Assembly: GCA_009193035.1 (NCBI GenBank)
Contig: SWDT01000081.1
Location: 124,001 to 188,000, forward strand
Direction: 5' to 3'
DNA length: 64,000 bases
From: Halicephalobus mephisto
Lineage: Eukaryota; Nematoda; Chromadorea; Rhabditida; Panagrolaimidae
Numbering within the stretch: the stretch's first letter is position 1; each line of letters opens with the position of its first letter. Shown here piece by piece: positions 34,605 to 46,019 of the stretch. Under the pieces are notes generated by a model. That model saw only the letters and a program-made list of their open reading frames with translations, did not search any database and was not told the DNA's origin. Both the position numbers and the translations under genes were made by a program.

Positions 34605-35059
34605 TGAGAGGCGCGCCAAAATGATGGTTTAAATTTCGGTTACTTTATTGTCCGAGGATTTTTTGCAATAAACCAGTTGGATGACCGTTACCTCTGACAT
34701 CACCACAGTATTCGTCGGATCCAATCCAAGATGAATTAACGAATTTTTATCGATAAAATTTCATTTTTTTGTTTTTTTACGGCTAAGTTGGTTTTTTGAA
34801 CTATAAATCAAAGTCGAATGAGTCCATTTTGTGGCCACTAATAAGTATAATTTTTCTTTTTCTCGCGGGAATAGAGGAAAGATGACAAATGACGCTTTCA
34901 TAGTCCCCTTGACGGCTGTTGTGGAGATCGGCTCAGGTTTTTGCCACTTGTTCCGTCCTTGCCCACTTTTGTCCTCATGCGGACAAATTTTTAACGAATC
35001 ATTGCGGTTTTTCCGGGTTGTGGAAGTCTTCGAGCTTGAGTATTTTTGACATTTCCAAG
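34605..35059. other. Intergenic: 3' end of coiled-coil gene and promoter of membrane protein
   Basis: 455 bp with AATAAA at 34667-34672 and an otherwise featureless stretch. The frame is open for about 47 codons upstream of the next gene's ATG (from 34919), but the signal peptide begins at 35060, so I treat this as 5' flank. Confidence 0.35.
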
Positions 35060-36836
35060 ATGATGTTTATTTCGATATTATTGTTTTTCACTTATTTCCG
35101 CGGGGTCCAGGGGCAACTGTATTCTGCTAGCGACAGGTCCCCTCAGGGTAAGTAGGGGTTTGGGATTCTGAAAACCAGTGACTTCGGAATTTAAAATTAA
35201 AATCGGTGAAACCCCTCTGGCTAAGGGGAGTAAGTTCGAAATTATACAGTGATTTTTGGGTTTTGTCTTCAGAATCCATAAATTGCAAATGAAACTTATT
35301 TTTCGTATTTTTTAAATTTCAGAATTGGCGTTACTCGACTGGACTTCTGGAATCAGAATGGCCTACTGTCAGGAAATGCCCCTGAACGACCTGGTGGAGC
35401 CCTTCAGGGAGGCAATGTCGAAGATGGTCAACAGACACTGTAGGAACGCCACTGCTTGCAGACTTCAGAAGCCGGTTCAGTTTACTGTGCATCATGTGAT
35501 CCTTCTGGATGGGTACCCCAAGAGGGATAACAGAGCTGTTATTTTCCGATTTTTTATCGTTCTTCCTCCTGATGCCCTTCCAATAGACAAAAAACTGGCC
35601 AAGCCGCTTTTATCCAGGAAGATCCTAGCTGGTTTGTTTTGGACAGTTTTCCCAGTTTAATTTTCCTTTCAGATGTTCTTCGAGTTCAACTGACCGAATT
35701 CACCCACAGACTAGGTTGGGAGATTCTGTCTTATGACAAGTTCCCCAGATTCGATCCGATAACGACGTTCATGAACAGGGCTCTGATTCCAATCGGGATA
35801 GTCGCCGGGATTTTTATGCTTTTCCTCGCTTACTGGTCCGCAACAATAAGGTAATTTTTATTTTATTTTTAAAAACGAAAAAATCCATCTTTAACAAAAT
35901 ATTTTAGTTTTATGATTTTCTGGATATCTATTAATAATTCCATATATGAAGATTAATCCTAAAAAGTGGACAAAATTTCCGATATCTCATATAACCACAA
36001 TCCAGAAGTTTAGATTTATTTAAAAATATAACTCTAGAAAATTAACTATCAAATTATGTAAGATTACGAAATAACTAACATGTAAAATAGAAGTCATCAC
36101 GTAGACCACTTTGGTGTCTGGTAACTTCTGGAAACTCGTACCAGGATAATTTCGCAAAAAAGTTCATGTATAATCTTTAAGATACAATATATAATTAATT
36201 AAGAAATCATGTAAGATTACGAAATAAGTATGATAGAACGTGGAATTTTCCACGTAGACTATCTTGGCTTCTTGAAACTTCTGGAAATTCTTGTCCAGAC
36301 AATTTCGTAATAAATTTCCCAATTTTTAATATGATTGTTTTAGTTCTTCATCTTACTCGAGCGAAGGCTGGATGGTGAGCGGATCGACTGGAGGCAAGAA
36401 CGCTGCCCTTAGGAGAACTATGGAGATCATAGAGGAACAGAAGTACCACGAAGAACAAGAACAACGACTTCAGATGGCCATGGAACGACGGCAGATGCTC
36501 CCGATGAAGTTGGTAAATCAACCAGTCGATTCGGTTCTTCAGATGAAACAAGACTATGGAGTTTCCTTCGACTCCACTGGAACTATGTCCGAGTCAGGGG
36601 ATCACATCCCTGAAATCGTGATTATCCACGCCAGAAATTCCAGCAAGGACACGATCGATTCGCTTCCTATCAGGAAACAAAGCCATCCAGGGAAGTCGAA
36701 AGGGAGGAAATTCAGTCTTCACGACGACCACCATAAAAGGAAAAAGTCCCTTTTCACAGGTCCGCCGAACAGTCCAAGACAGAAGTGGAAAACTGGAAGT
36801 CTCATGCTCCACAGTTTCTCGAAAGATGGAAAATAA
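35060..36836 (+). CDS. Predicted type I single-pass membrane protein, unknown family
   Basis: Exons 35060-35147, 35323-35631, 35673-35850 and 36344-36836, 355 aa. Residues 1-19 (MMFISILLFFTYFRGVQGQ) form a signal peptide. A 165-residue outer domain follows, with YCQEMPL, NRHCRNATACRL and FRFFIVLPPDALPIDKKL; its alternation of strands and helices faintly recalls a SEA domain. A membrane span IPIGIVAGIFMLFLAYW at about residues 172-188 leads to a 160-residue cytosolic tail rich in E, Q, H and K with RRTMEIIEEQKYHEEQEQRL. I do not recognise the family. Intron 3 (493 nt) contains the dispersed repeat shared with cat-1. Confidence 0.7.
35862..36310. repeat. Dispersed repeat, copy B, plus related tail
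   Basis: 35862-36075 is nearly identical to 21595-21805. It is followed by two diverged versions of its end (near 36120-36160 and 36190-36315), each with TGTAAGATTACGAAATAA and a CTTCTGGAAA...GACAATTTCGTAATAA block. The tail blocks also occur in the SMC2 intron. Confidence 0.7.
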
Positions 36837-37239
36837 AAGTGACGTCACACATCAAATAATTTACATTTTTAATTGGGTTTTATAAATTTTATTTTTGAAT
36901 TCCCAGAAAATCAAAATCGAAAAACTACTTTTAATGTAATTCCACGAAAAAATCCGAAAATCTACAACCAAAAAGAAAATTATATTTTTACATAAAAAAT
37001 AGAAACTATCTCATTTATTTTCTTCTAAACCGATTCTTTTCCATTTTCTTAAAAACATCAAAAATCCTTACTCTTCTACCATATCCTTATCCTAAGCCAT
37101 TTCCAAACTCATCAAAATTCAAAAAACTCCATCTCTATCCTGTTTCAGCTCCGAACTTCACCCCTTGATCAACCGAATCCAAAGTCACAGCAATAAATTT
37201 AATTTTCATGAGATCTATAACAATACGAGTAAAACGACC
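36837..37239. other. Convergent 3' flanks
   Basis: 403 bp between the stops of two convergent genes, AT-rich, with several AATAAA/TTTATT hexamers and no ORF of note. Confidence 0.4.
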
Positions 37240-40060
37240 TCAAATGACCGCAAATTGTTCCTTGACCAAGTCTCTAATCTTGTACAAAGTCAAACAAGTC
37301 CTTCCTTCAATTGAAAAGACTCCAGCTGTTGTTTTTTGAATTGCCGCCACATTTTCTACAAAGAGAGTTCCAGCGTTAAATTCTGCTTGGAAACCTTTGG
37401 AATTCAACAAAGCTTTAACATCAGAGAGTTTCGGATCATCAATGTAGAGACTTTTGTGAGGTTTCTGCTCTGGCACTGGGAGGGTTTCCAACACAAGAAT
37501 CCTTTCATCATCAGGATTTCTTTTCATTCTTTTTGGAGCCGTTGTTTCTTCACCTCCTTCAGCAATTTCTGCTTCCATGTTTTCATCTGCTCCATCTTCC
37601 CCAAACGTTGCTTTCGGCTGTTGAGGTTGAATTGGAGTGATGAGTTCCTTCTCAGAAGTTTCTTGTTCCCTCGAGAACGGATCACGACGAACAAGTTTCG
37701 CATTGATCCAGCAAACTTCCAAGTCACGAATCTAGAAATTTTCTCTTGTAAATTAAACTTAAAAAATCACAAACCTTGTAGAATTTCAGAGTCCTCATCA
37801 GATGTTCGCTCAACTTGACTTGCACTATTCTGGATTCTACAGTAGCATCGATGCTTTCATTCAAGTAGGGAGCAAAAACTTGATCTTCTACAATTTTATT
37901 CTGAACACAGTAATCCGCCAGGTGTTTTGTTGCTTGAGGAGTTGCATGAACCACAACTAACTTCCTAGGTTGTAATCTCTCGAGTAATTTCTTGACAGAT
38001 TCCCCATCAGATCTCCCTTCAAAATCAATAAAATGAACTTTACATAAAACTTCTAGTTTCGCCATTTTCTTAATACACTTTGTCGGGACATCTTCCACAG
38101 CGAAATGATGGTCATTCTCATTATCACTTTCATCTGAGTTCTGATTCGCCTCATTTACGCGATCCTTTAGTTCTTCTATAATGGTGTAGTCCTCTGGATC
38201 AATAGTTTCACCAAATTCGTCCCACTGAAAATACACGAATCAACGTTCAAATCAGAAAACAAACTCACAGGCAAATATTTAGGAATCGTCAAAGTGTATG
38301 CAATTTTCTTCCTTTTGATAGCTCCATATCTCGACAACGGTCCAGCTGTTGGGGCGAAGTTTTCAGCCTCAGGTCCATGGAAAAAAGTCAAGTAATCTCC
38401 GAATGGAATTTTTACATGATATGGTAATTTCAATTTTTCTCTTTTAAACGCAAAAGCCGGCAATTGAGGTGGTTGTTCTTGAGAAATTCCATCTATTTGT
38501 TGACTTTTAGCTTCTTTCTCTAACCGATCTCTTTCTTCTTGAGCAACTTTAGCAGATGCTTCTGCAACAGCCCTTGCAGCAGCAGCTATATCTTCATCAT
38601 CACTGTCAGATTCATCGAGAATCTCGTCTCTCTCCTTCCTTCTCTTGGCTTCCTGTCTGAGTCGTTTGGCTTCTTCGTACTCTGCTCTCTTCTTCTCGAA
38701 ATAAGCAGCCAATTCAACTCCGTCGAGCTTAACTCTCTGCTTCAATTCGAGTGCCAAACTGCTACTACAAGGCTTTTTGGCTTCTCTGAGTTCAGCAATC
38801 TTGATCAATTTCGCCCCAAGAGTTCCGTCAGTCGACCTGCCAGTGATTATGCAGGTGTTCCTTGTCTCTATGCTCCAATTCAGGAATAAATCTCTAGATA
38901 AACCAGATTCCATGTCCAATCCGCTGACCATCACTACTTTGGGAGATCTGACTCGGTTCAATTCCCCCAAGGAATGACAGCACCGGACGCTCTTTAGATG
39001 GAAGGGGTTCACTCTACCTGACTCGAAAGCCCTTTGGATCTTGTCTGCCATCCACTCAATTTGAGACTTTGCGCCCTCAATCACAGATGAGGCAACAGAT
39101 GAAAGCATGACCAAATTGTACGTCGACAACCCGACATCTGGGTTCTGCCACATTTGATCCAGTAGATGGGCAATTTCCAAAACCCTTCCGGCACTGTCTA
39201 TGACGAGCAAGCAGTCTCCGCCATCTCTCAGTGTAGAAATCAGCTGAGTAACGAGTTGCTCATCTCTGTTCTTCCTTCTGGGCTGATTGTAAAGAGCATT
39301 GAAGGCATCTGTGATCATCAAAGCCGGTCTACCGACTCCGTCAAAAGTGCATCCATTCAAGTGCCGTTCCTTCTTGTGGTTAAAGTCAACAGCATAGACG
39401 ATCTCTTCGTCACCCATCTTGGTGATTCTCCAAATGGCTCCCCCGAGCATGTGCCCAGCTGGCAAAGCTGTGATTTGAAGTCCGTTGTCTCCTCTCAACA
39501 AGGCCTGGAAGAAGGGAATTAGGGTTTAATGGCAAATTCCACTTACAGTTTGGTTGTATTTCAGTTGTTCTACTCTCTCATACACAGCATCGATGTCATC
39601 GTATGAAAAAAGATCAAACTCTTCGTTGGACAAGTGGCCGTGGAGCCAGTCGTACAAGGCAAGCTGGCCCATCTTGCATACAGGAACCTGAATAATCGCT
39701 GATGATTAATTTAAAATCCCAGGAACTTACCGTAGCATAAATTGGGCAGTTTAATCCAAGTTTACCGACCAGATATGGCAAAGCTCCTGAATGAGATATA
39801 TCTCCGTAACTGATCAAGACAGCATTAATTCGGGGAAGTTGCCGCTGAAGCTCGTTGATGTACTCCATGTCGAATTTCTCATCCCAGCCACAGTCAAGAA
39901 GGATCCTAACATCATCAACCTGGAAATAAAGAATTCAACAAAGTTTCGATATATGGGAAATTTGGGAAAATAAAAGCCAAAAACCCACCGTTAGCATGTA
40001 GCACAGAGGTCCATGACCATATACACCAGAAAACGGCTCTACCCGGATAATCGAAGTCAT
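37240..40060 (-). CDS. cpsf-2: CPSF2 (100-kDa cleavage and polyadenylation factor)
   Basis: Exons 40060-39989, 39919-39731, 39687-39547, 39504-38269, 38224-37775 and 37731-37240, 859 aa. [59 protein letters not shown] and [19 protein letters not shown] are CPSF100 landmarks. The metal motif HxHxDH is replaced by [13 protein letters not shown], as expected for the catalytically dead partner of CPSF73. An acidic insert ([20 protein letters not shown]) sits near residue 440, and a second at residue 640. The protein acts in pre-mRNA 3' cleavage and in histone mRNA processing. The start is set by the canonical MTSIIR. Divergent to EXOSC1 across 460 bp. Confidence 0.95.
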
Positions 40061-40520
40061 TTTGACGGGATTTGATTAAAATTAAGGAAATAATGAAACC
40101 ATTCGTCCAGGTTTCTTGAAAAAGTCCACTTCGTTCAACGTTCCGAAACCCTTGGCAAAGTGTCCCCAATGGGATTTTACCAATATCAATTTTGAATCAT
40201 TTTTACTTCCCTCTTGTATGCCTCCATTCTCTCCAATTTTGCTTTTATTCGATACCCACAGGCACTATCAACAGCTTGGAACACAAAAAAACATCCAAGA
40301 TCCTCCCCTTTCCGAGAAAGAATCAATGACACAGAGAAGGAGGTTTCGCAGCGAATAAATACGGTGGGTGCTCGCTCGCTTTTCCGCGCGCTTTCTTTGG
40401 TTTGCTTGTCGAAATGATCCATTATTCCGTTTCGTTTTTATCGCTACAGGAATTACGAGATTTTTCTTTATTTTTGTTTCCCGGGAGTTTCTGATGTCTT
40501 TAGTGCTGGATTTGGCAGCA
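40061..40520. promoter_or_regulatory. Divergent promoter, CPSF2 / EXOSC1
   Basis: 460 bp between two RNA-processing genes. GCTCGCTCGCTTTTCCGCGCG near 40372 is GC-rich and ATCGCTACAGGA at 40440-40451 matches a site upstream of ELP4. Two acceptors (GTCTTTAG near 40502 and TTGGCAG near 40518) precede the EXOSC1 start. The ORFs in both strands here overlap each other and lack family resemblance. Confidence 0.4.
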
Positions 40521-41256
40521 ATGCCTCGGTCGGTGAGGAAACCGGCCAAGGAGAAAAAAAAGACTTGTATACCGGGTGACAGATTGTTCAATATTTCCGA
40601 GGGTTACAGAAGCGGGTTCGGAACTTACGAGGAACGTGGATCTATCATTGCTTCGTTGTACGGTTATGTCTGTGTTCGAGAAACAGCATCTGGAGGGGTA
40701 AGTTGGATTTTGCTTCTTATTGATTTCGCCATTGGATCTAGTAAGTTTCTTTCAGGGTGGGAAAGAAAACGAAAAGATAGTAGAGATCCAGCAATCAGAA
40801 GAGGGGAAGAAGTACATCACTCCGGTTGTCGGAACCATCGCCACAGCCAGGGTTGGTCAGTTGCAACGTTATTCGATATGAAAATTCTTTTTCCAGGTCG
40901 TCAGTATTACTCAAAGGCTTGCCAGATGCTCGATATTCTGCGTTGAAGATTCTGTTCTACCTTGTGAGTTTTCCGCCACACTGAGGAAGGAAGACATGAA
41001 GGACGCAGACTACGCGAAGATTGTTGTGTGGGAGTACGTCAAACCTGGTGACATTATTTTGGCCAGAATTCTGGGTGTTGGCGATATTCAAACAGCATAT
41101 GTTCTCTCTATTGCTGAAGATGAGCTCGGTGTTGTCAGTGCCTTAGGCGAAAACGGTGAACGTTTAGTTCGACATACTTTGACTTCCGTCAAATCTCCCG
41201 TCTCGGATTATCAGGAGCCGAGGAAAGTAGCTCAAATCCCGATTTTGAATAAATGA
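40521..41256 (+). CDS. exos-1: Exosome component 1 (EXOSC1/CSL4)
   Basis: Exons 40521-40697, 40756-40851 and 40897-41256, 210 aa. CIPGDRLFNISEGYRSGFGT followed by YEERGSIIASLYG matches the CSL4 N-terminal domain (human CIPGERLCNLEEG...GTYTRHGYIFSSL). The S1 domain shows VGTIATARVVSITQRLARC and EYVKPGDIILARILGVGD, ending with KVAQIPILNK. CSL4 caps the RNA exosome and helps bind its activators. I start at MPRSVRKPAK because an acceptor CTTTAG/GGCAG directly precedes it; the frame is open nine codons upstream. Confidence 0.93.
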
Positions 41257-41352
41257 TGGTTATTATTTGTTACTGTTGATCACACGTTTGCTACGTGCCA
41301 TGATATCTTTTCATTGCGTTTCTCTTTTGTTAATCCATGTTTAGACTTGGAA

Positions 41353-42942
41353 ATGTCCGAAGGCGGTCGACCTCGTCGTAGTGCTGCTGCGCAGAACAAA
41401 GTGTGGGCCTCTTTGATGCCAAATAAATCTGGTGGTGATGAGGACTTGTTTGACGATACCCCTGAACCGACGAGAAAACGTGGAGCTTCAAAGGAAACTC
41501 CTGGAAAGTCCCCAGGTGAGGATCAATCTGGTGGTACGTTTCGTTTGTTGTTCTTTCTTAGCGATGATTATATCGATTCACGACAGAGGTTAATTCACCC
41601 AGCCATTCCATCGGTGGAGTGGTGGAATTTACCTATGACTTGTCTAATCTTCTCTCTGAGCTAGTCTTTGGTGTTGTCATTGGCGTTGTGGTCGATATTG
41701 TTCTTTGGCTTATCTAATTTCTATCATTTTAGCTGCTCGAAATCGTGGGAAGAAAGCGAAGCTGTCCGAATCTACGAATGAAGAATCTGTAATTCACGAG
41801 GAGCAGCCACCCGTCGCTGAATCCGAAACCAATACCTCATTGACTTCTCCTCGCAATATATCTCGTTCACCTAAGAAAGCAACACCTCAAATGAAGAAAT
41901 CTCCCATGGCTATTGCAACTTCAGATGCAGCTGATCTTCAGAGAATGCAAGAAGATTTCGATCGTAATAATACTACTGCTCCTTTGGATGAGGAGTTGGA
42001 AGAAGAGGAACTTGTTCCCGCACCAACTGTTACGAAACCTGCCCCGAAACCTCGTGGGAGACAAACAAATAGACCTGTTCCTCCAAGCTTGACTGGAATG
42101 GATGACCCTAAGGATGCCGATTATAGTGAAGAGCAAGACAAGAAGCGGCCCTCTCCTCCGAAACCCAAGACTCCGGCTGCTATGGCTGCCCCTCGTACGA
42201 TTGTTATGAAGCCGCCGAATGTCCCAAGACCAGTCTACCGGGCTCCTGTACAAATTCCACGTGTTATCTATCCGAACCGATTACCGCCCGTTATTAATGG
42301 AGGACCGAGGGTTGTTCAGCCTCGTTATACTCGTCCGGCTAACAACCAAGACTTGATGGCGAAGCCGTTACCAGTTCAAAACTACGAGACCCCTCAAAAT
42401 GTTTTGGCCGACATCGAAAGATTGTCTAAGAATCTGAAAGATAACGGAGATCCAACTGTTACTGGAGTTTTCGAACTTGTCCAGATAATGAGGGAGGAAA
42501 TGGAACGATCACAGAAGACTCTTGCTGAAGCCACGCAGTTCTATCAGGATTATATTGATAGATTCCAAGCTCTGTTTGCCACTAATGAAGATGAATATCA
42601 GAAACGCATCAGGAATCTGGAGCAACGAATCACTAATTTGGAAGGTCAGCTGAAGAAGGCATCTGCCATTGCCCACCAGAAACTACTGAAGAACCGGGAG
42701 GAAGGACCCCATTCTCAAAAGTTGATTCCACAGCAATATGTTGTCGTTGGGGAATCTGGATCGATGGAACAGCCTCATCCGACTAATTACGTGAGTTTTT
42801 GCTGGTTGAAGGTGGATTAACCTTGGTTGACTTTCAGTTAGTGCAAGAGGAAGAGTACACAACAGTGGGACCTCAAGCTGCCTATTATCATCACGAAGCT
42901 GTCATTCAAGAGGCTTCTAAAGAAGTAGACAGCATGCTGTAA
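41353..42942 (+). CDS. Uncharacterised disordered nuclear-type protein with C-terminal coiled coil
   Basis: Exons 41353-41533, 41733-42790 and 42838-42942, 447 aa. The N-terminus (MSEGGRPRRSAAAQNKVW) and the next 200 residues are rich in P, K, S and E, with KPRGRQTNRPVPPSL and KRPSPPKPKTPAA. A P/R/Y-rich middle (VYRAPVQIPRVIYPNRLPP) follows, then a coiled coil at about residues 270-370 (FELVQIMREEMERSQKTLAE, RIRNLEQRITNLEGQLKKAS), and an acidic/aromatic end. I recognise no domain. The ATG is 97 nt after the EXOSC1 stop with GTTTAG 8 nt before it, so it is probably the second cistron of an operon. AATAAA at 43252-43257 marks the likely 3' end, giving a 300-nt 3' UTR. Confidence 0.75.
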
Positions 42943-43307
42943 ACATTGGATTCGTTATTCTTCAGAAATGGATCTCGTTTAATCTCTATCGTCATCGTCT
43001 GCTTCGAATCTGTCGTTTTCGGAATGTCATTTTACTGATGATGATTGTATTCCTCTATTTCAAATGTTTTAATGTTACTCCAACATCCTAGTAATGAAAG
43101 TCGGCGCTGGCGCATCTTTACTCGCCCCCGTCGGCGGCATTTTTAGCAAGTTCTTGAAGTTAACATGTTTCTTACCTTTAATACTCTACCCACTATAATT
43201 TGTATTTATTTTGATGCTCGATTCATTGCTCTTTTGTTGATAGTTTTTGTGAATAAAAATGAAATTTGAGCCAAGGTCAGTTCTTATTTAGGACTTTATC
43301 CTGAAGT

Positions 43308-43348
43308 TTTACTGGACTGTCAGTCGTTAGCCAATAATGTCCAGTAAA
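43308..43348. repeat. Perfect 10-bp inverted repeat
   Basis: TTTACTGGAC at 43308-43317 pairs perfectly with GTCCAGTAAA at 43339-43348 over a 21-nt loop. It lies 50 bp beyond the AATAAA of the upstream gene. Too short a stem for a normal microRNA precursor as seen. Confidence 0.5.
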
Positions 43349-44489
43349 TCCGAAACTGAGGATTTTCTAGGCACCGTCCGTCCATTTTATTGGAGTTATT
43401 TTTAAATGCTCTTCGTAATTTTAGTAAATAATATTGGAAATTACTCACCATTCAATCTCCTTATTAGAGTTGTTGTTAGTGGACAGTGAATTTTATGTTT
43501 CTGGTGAAACGGATTTAGATATGAACTCCTTGTTATAAGGCTTCTGATACTATTAAATTAGATAATTTAATCTTTGTTTATAAAAGATTAATTTTCTGGA
43601 AACTTAAAACTGAATAGTTTGGAAATTTAGTGATTTCTGAATTTTCGATGGATTTGACTGTAGTCAAGTACATTTTTAATTTTGTCTAATCTACGTCGAA
43701 TGATTGATACCAGTTGTGACGAGATTAAGTAGAACGTCATCAGTCGCTAATCCAAGTCCCTTCTTGTCTTTAGGAACCAACGAACAATTTTCAAAACCGC
43801 TTGAATCACCAATTTTTTATCCGAACCTATTATTTAAGTCGCTACCTAGCTTTCTAAGATAAAAAATTATAAAAAATACATACGAAATGACATTTCTAAA
43901 AAGCTGAACTATTCAGCTCAGGAAACAAAGATCGGTTATTTTTTACCGAATTTCCAATTGCGTAAAAGGAAAACTTGACATCATGAAATGATGCCATAGT
44001 TCTTAAACAAAAAATGCATAGATCAAGAATGTCGTTTTTCTTTGTTCTAAAGTGAGGGCTGACTAACAGTGTGGAAGTTTGAAAACTCCAATTTTCCGAT
44101 GTTAGTTTTTCTGGAATTGTTCCGCAATATGGTTGAACAGGAAATACTGCTGAGTTTTTAAAGTATAAGTTAGAATAAATACGAAAAAGAAGAAAATTTA
44201 TTTTTTATGTAAAATTTAATCCTAAAAAGTTTAGTACGTAAAAATTTGGGGAAAGTTTTGATTTTCGAAGTTCTTCATATATTTAGGGAGAATAAAATAG
44301 GTTAGCGAATTTTGTTCGGCTAATTAGAGATAATTAAGGTGATATTTTGTAGATTTTAGTAACTTTTTAAATATACTGTCATTATGTGTGTGGAGTCGAG
44401 AAAGCTAGCCTTATTCTTTAATAGAAGTAATAGTGAAAAAAATAGAAAGTAAATATAATAATATAAGCGAAGATCCACATCAACACAAC

Positions 44490-44850
44490 AAACAGCCATT
44501 TTTTGACTAGAATAGCGCAACTGCTTGATAAATAGGGTTTTTCATTCCGGAACTGCGTGGAAAATGGGGAGATGGAACTCTTTTATATATAAACAATGAC
44601 ACAAAAAAAGAAGAAAAAGTAATAACGAAAACGATGATAACAATAACAACACTCAACACAATTTCAACCTACAGTAACGCGGCTACTTGATATCTGGAGT
44701 TCTTCACCACAACATCGCGTGGAAGATGGGGAAATACCGGAATCGTTTGATATATCAACCATATATGAAAAAAGTAAAGCTAACAGCTATTTTCGACTAC
44801 AGTAACCCAGCGCATTGATAGTAGGGTTTTTCGTCCCGGAACCTCACTCT
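44490..44850. repeat. Three diverged repeat units
   Basis: Units near 44493-44590, 44664-44765 and 44784-44850 share (C/T)GACTA(C)AGTAACNCNGC, then a TTGATA(A/T)... block, AGGGTTTTTC(A/G)T(C)CCGGAAC or its variant, and GCGTGGAA(A/G)ATGGGGA in the first two. Order is conserved. Confidence 0.55.
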
Positions 44851-45254
44851 TTAAGTTGCTTGTGTTTTAGCAAAGTTGATTCTTCCACATCAACTGTAAA
44901 TTATCATATTTGATATAAGTAATCAATAAGACACAAATTCGTCAAGGATGACCTTTAGTCGGAAGTGTCTGAAAGCAGCTAACAAGGTAAATTTCCTTTG
45001 ACCAATGAAAATCAATAAAAGCAAAAATTTAGGGTTGGTGAATCCAGATGGAAAATTAAAAACCACCTGTAATTTTGCCTTTAGTCTTTTTACCGTGTTT
45101 TTGTAAAAAATGTGAAAAACGACATCAGAAAGGTTTCTGTCTCCAGGGCAACTACTCATTGACTGCCTCAAATCTCAAGTGGATAATTGTCCTTATTCAA
45201 CTCCTTGTCGTTCTTGGATAATCAATTCCAGATTTCTGTATTTTTCTAGTTATA

Positions 45255-45314
45255 CAACAGTTGTGATTCAGACATTTGTATTCCAAACATTTGTGATTCA
45301 AACAGTTGTATTCC
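45255..45314. repeat. 30-bp tandem doublet
   Basis: Two copies of an (A)AACA(G/T)TTGTGATTCA(G/A)AC unit each followed by A(T/G)TTGTATTCC. Only two units, no known function. Confidence 0.6.
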
Positions 45315-46019
45315 AATTCTGGGGTTTGAACTGAAAAAAGTAGTTGTAATAATCTAATCAAACCCATTAATTCTGAATCTGAAATCAGAATTAATAGTTG
45401 ACCTTCAGAATTCTGGATTCTGAAGACTTATTCTCAATTCTAAGAATATTTAAAATTTGATTCTGGGGTTTTATAAAAAAATTTGTCTAGAATGATTTTT
45501 AAAATTTTTTAGAAAAAACACAAAGTTATTTGAAGTAATTTTTTATTTTTAAATTAAAGTTGTAAAATTTGGAATGTAAATGTCTGAAACATAAATGTCT
45601 CATCACGATTTTTTTATTTTAAAAAATAAATAAAATTAATTTTGAGTAAAATCTTAAATTTGATTTTTTACGATAAATTATATCCCATCCTGAAGTCTTG
45701 TAAATTACTTCGAGAACTTAAAATTGTACTTTTGTATATTCCTTCGAAAACAGATAATCCAGAAAATCCTTAAATTTTGGTTTCTGTTTTCTGAAAAAAT
45801 TTGTTGTTACTACTTCTGAAATTTGTCTAATTGGAAAAATTTAAAAATTGGTAAAATTGAAACAGAAAACGAACGTTTTTGAAATGAATAACCAGAGGCT
45901 GAGGAAACAGGTGAGAAAGTTCTCTCATTTTTTCCCAACTTGTAATATATGAAATTTTACACTTTTAACTGAAGTCTCGTAGAATCTAATGAGGAATTTT
46001 AAATTTATTTAAAAAAGTT

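Noticed and set aside
39731..39919. Loss of HxHxDH in CPSF2 as a sign of decay
   Set aside because: CPSF100 is catalytically inactive throughout eukaryotes; the rest of the protein is intact.
40214..40591. Several ORFs in the CPSF2/EXOSC1 gap on both strands
   Set aside because: They overlap one another, have no family match and lie in the shared promoter.
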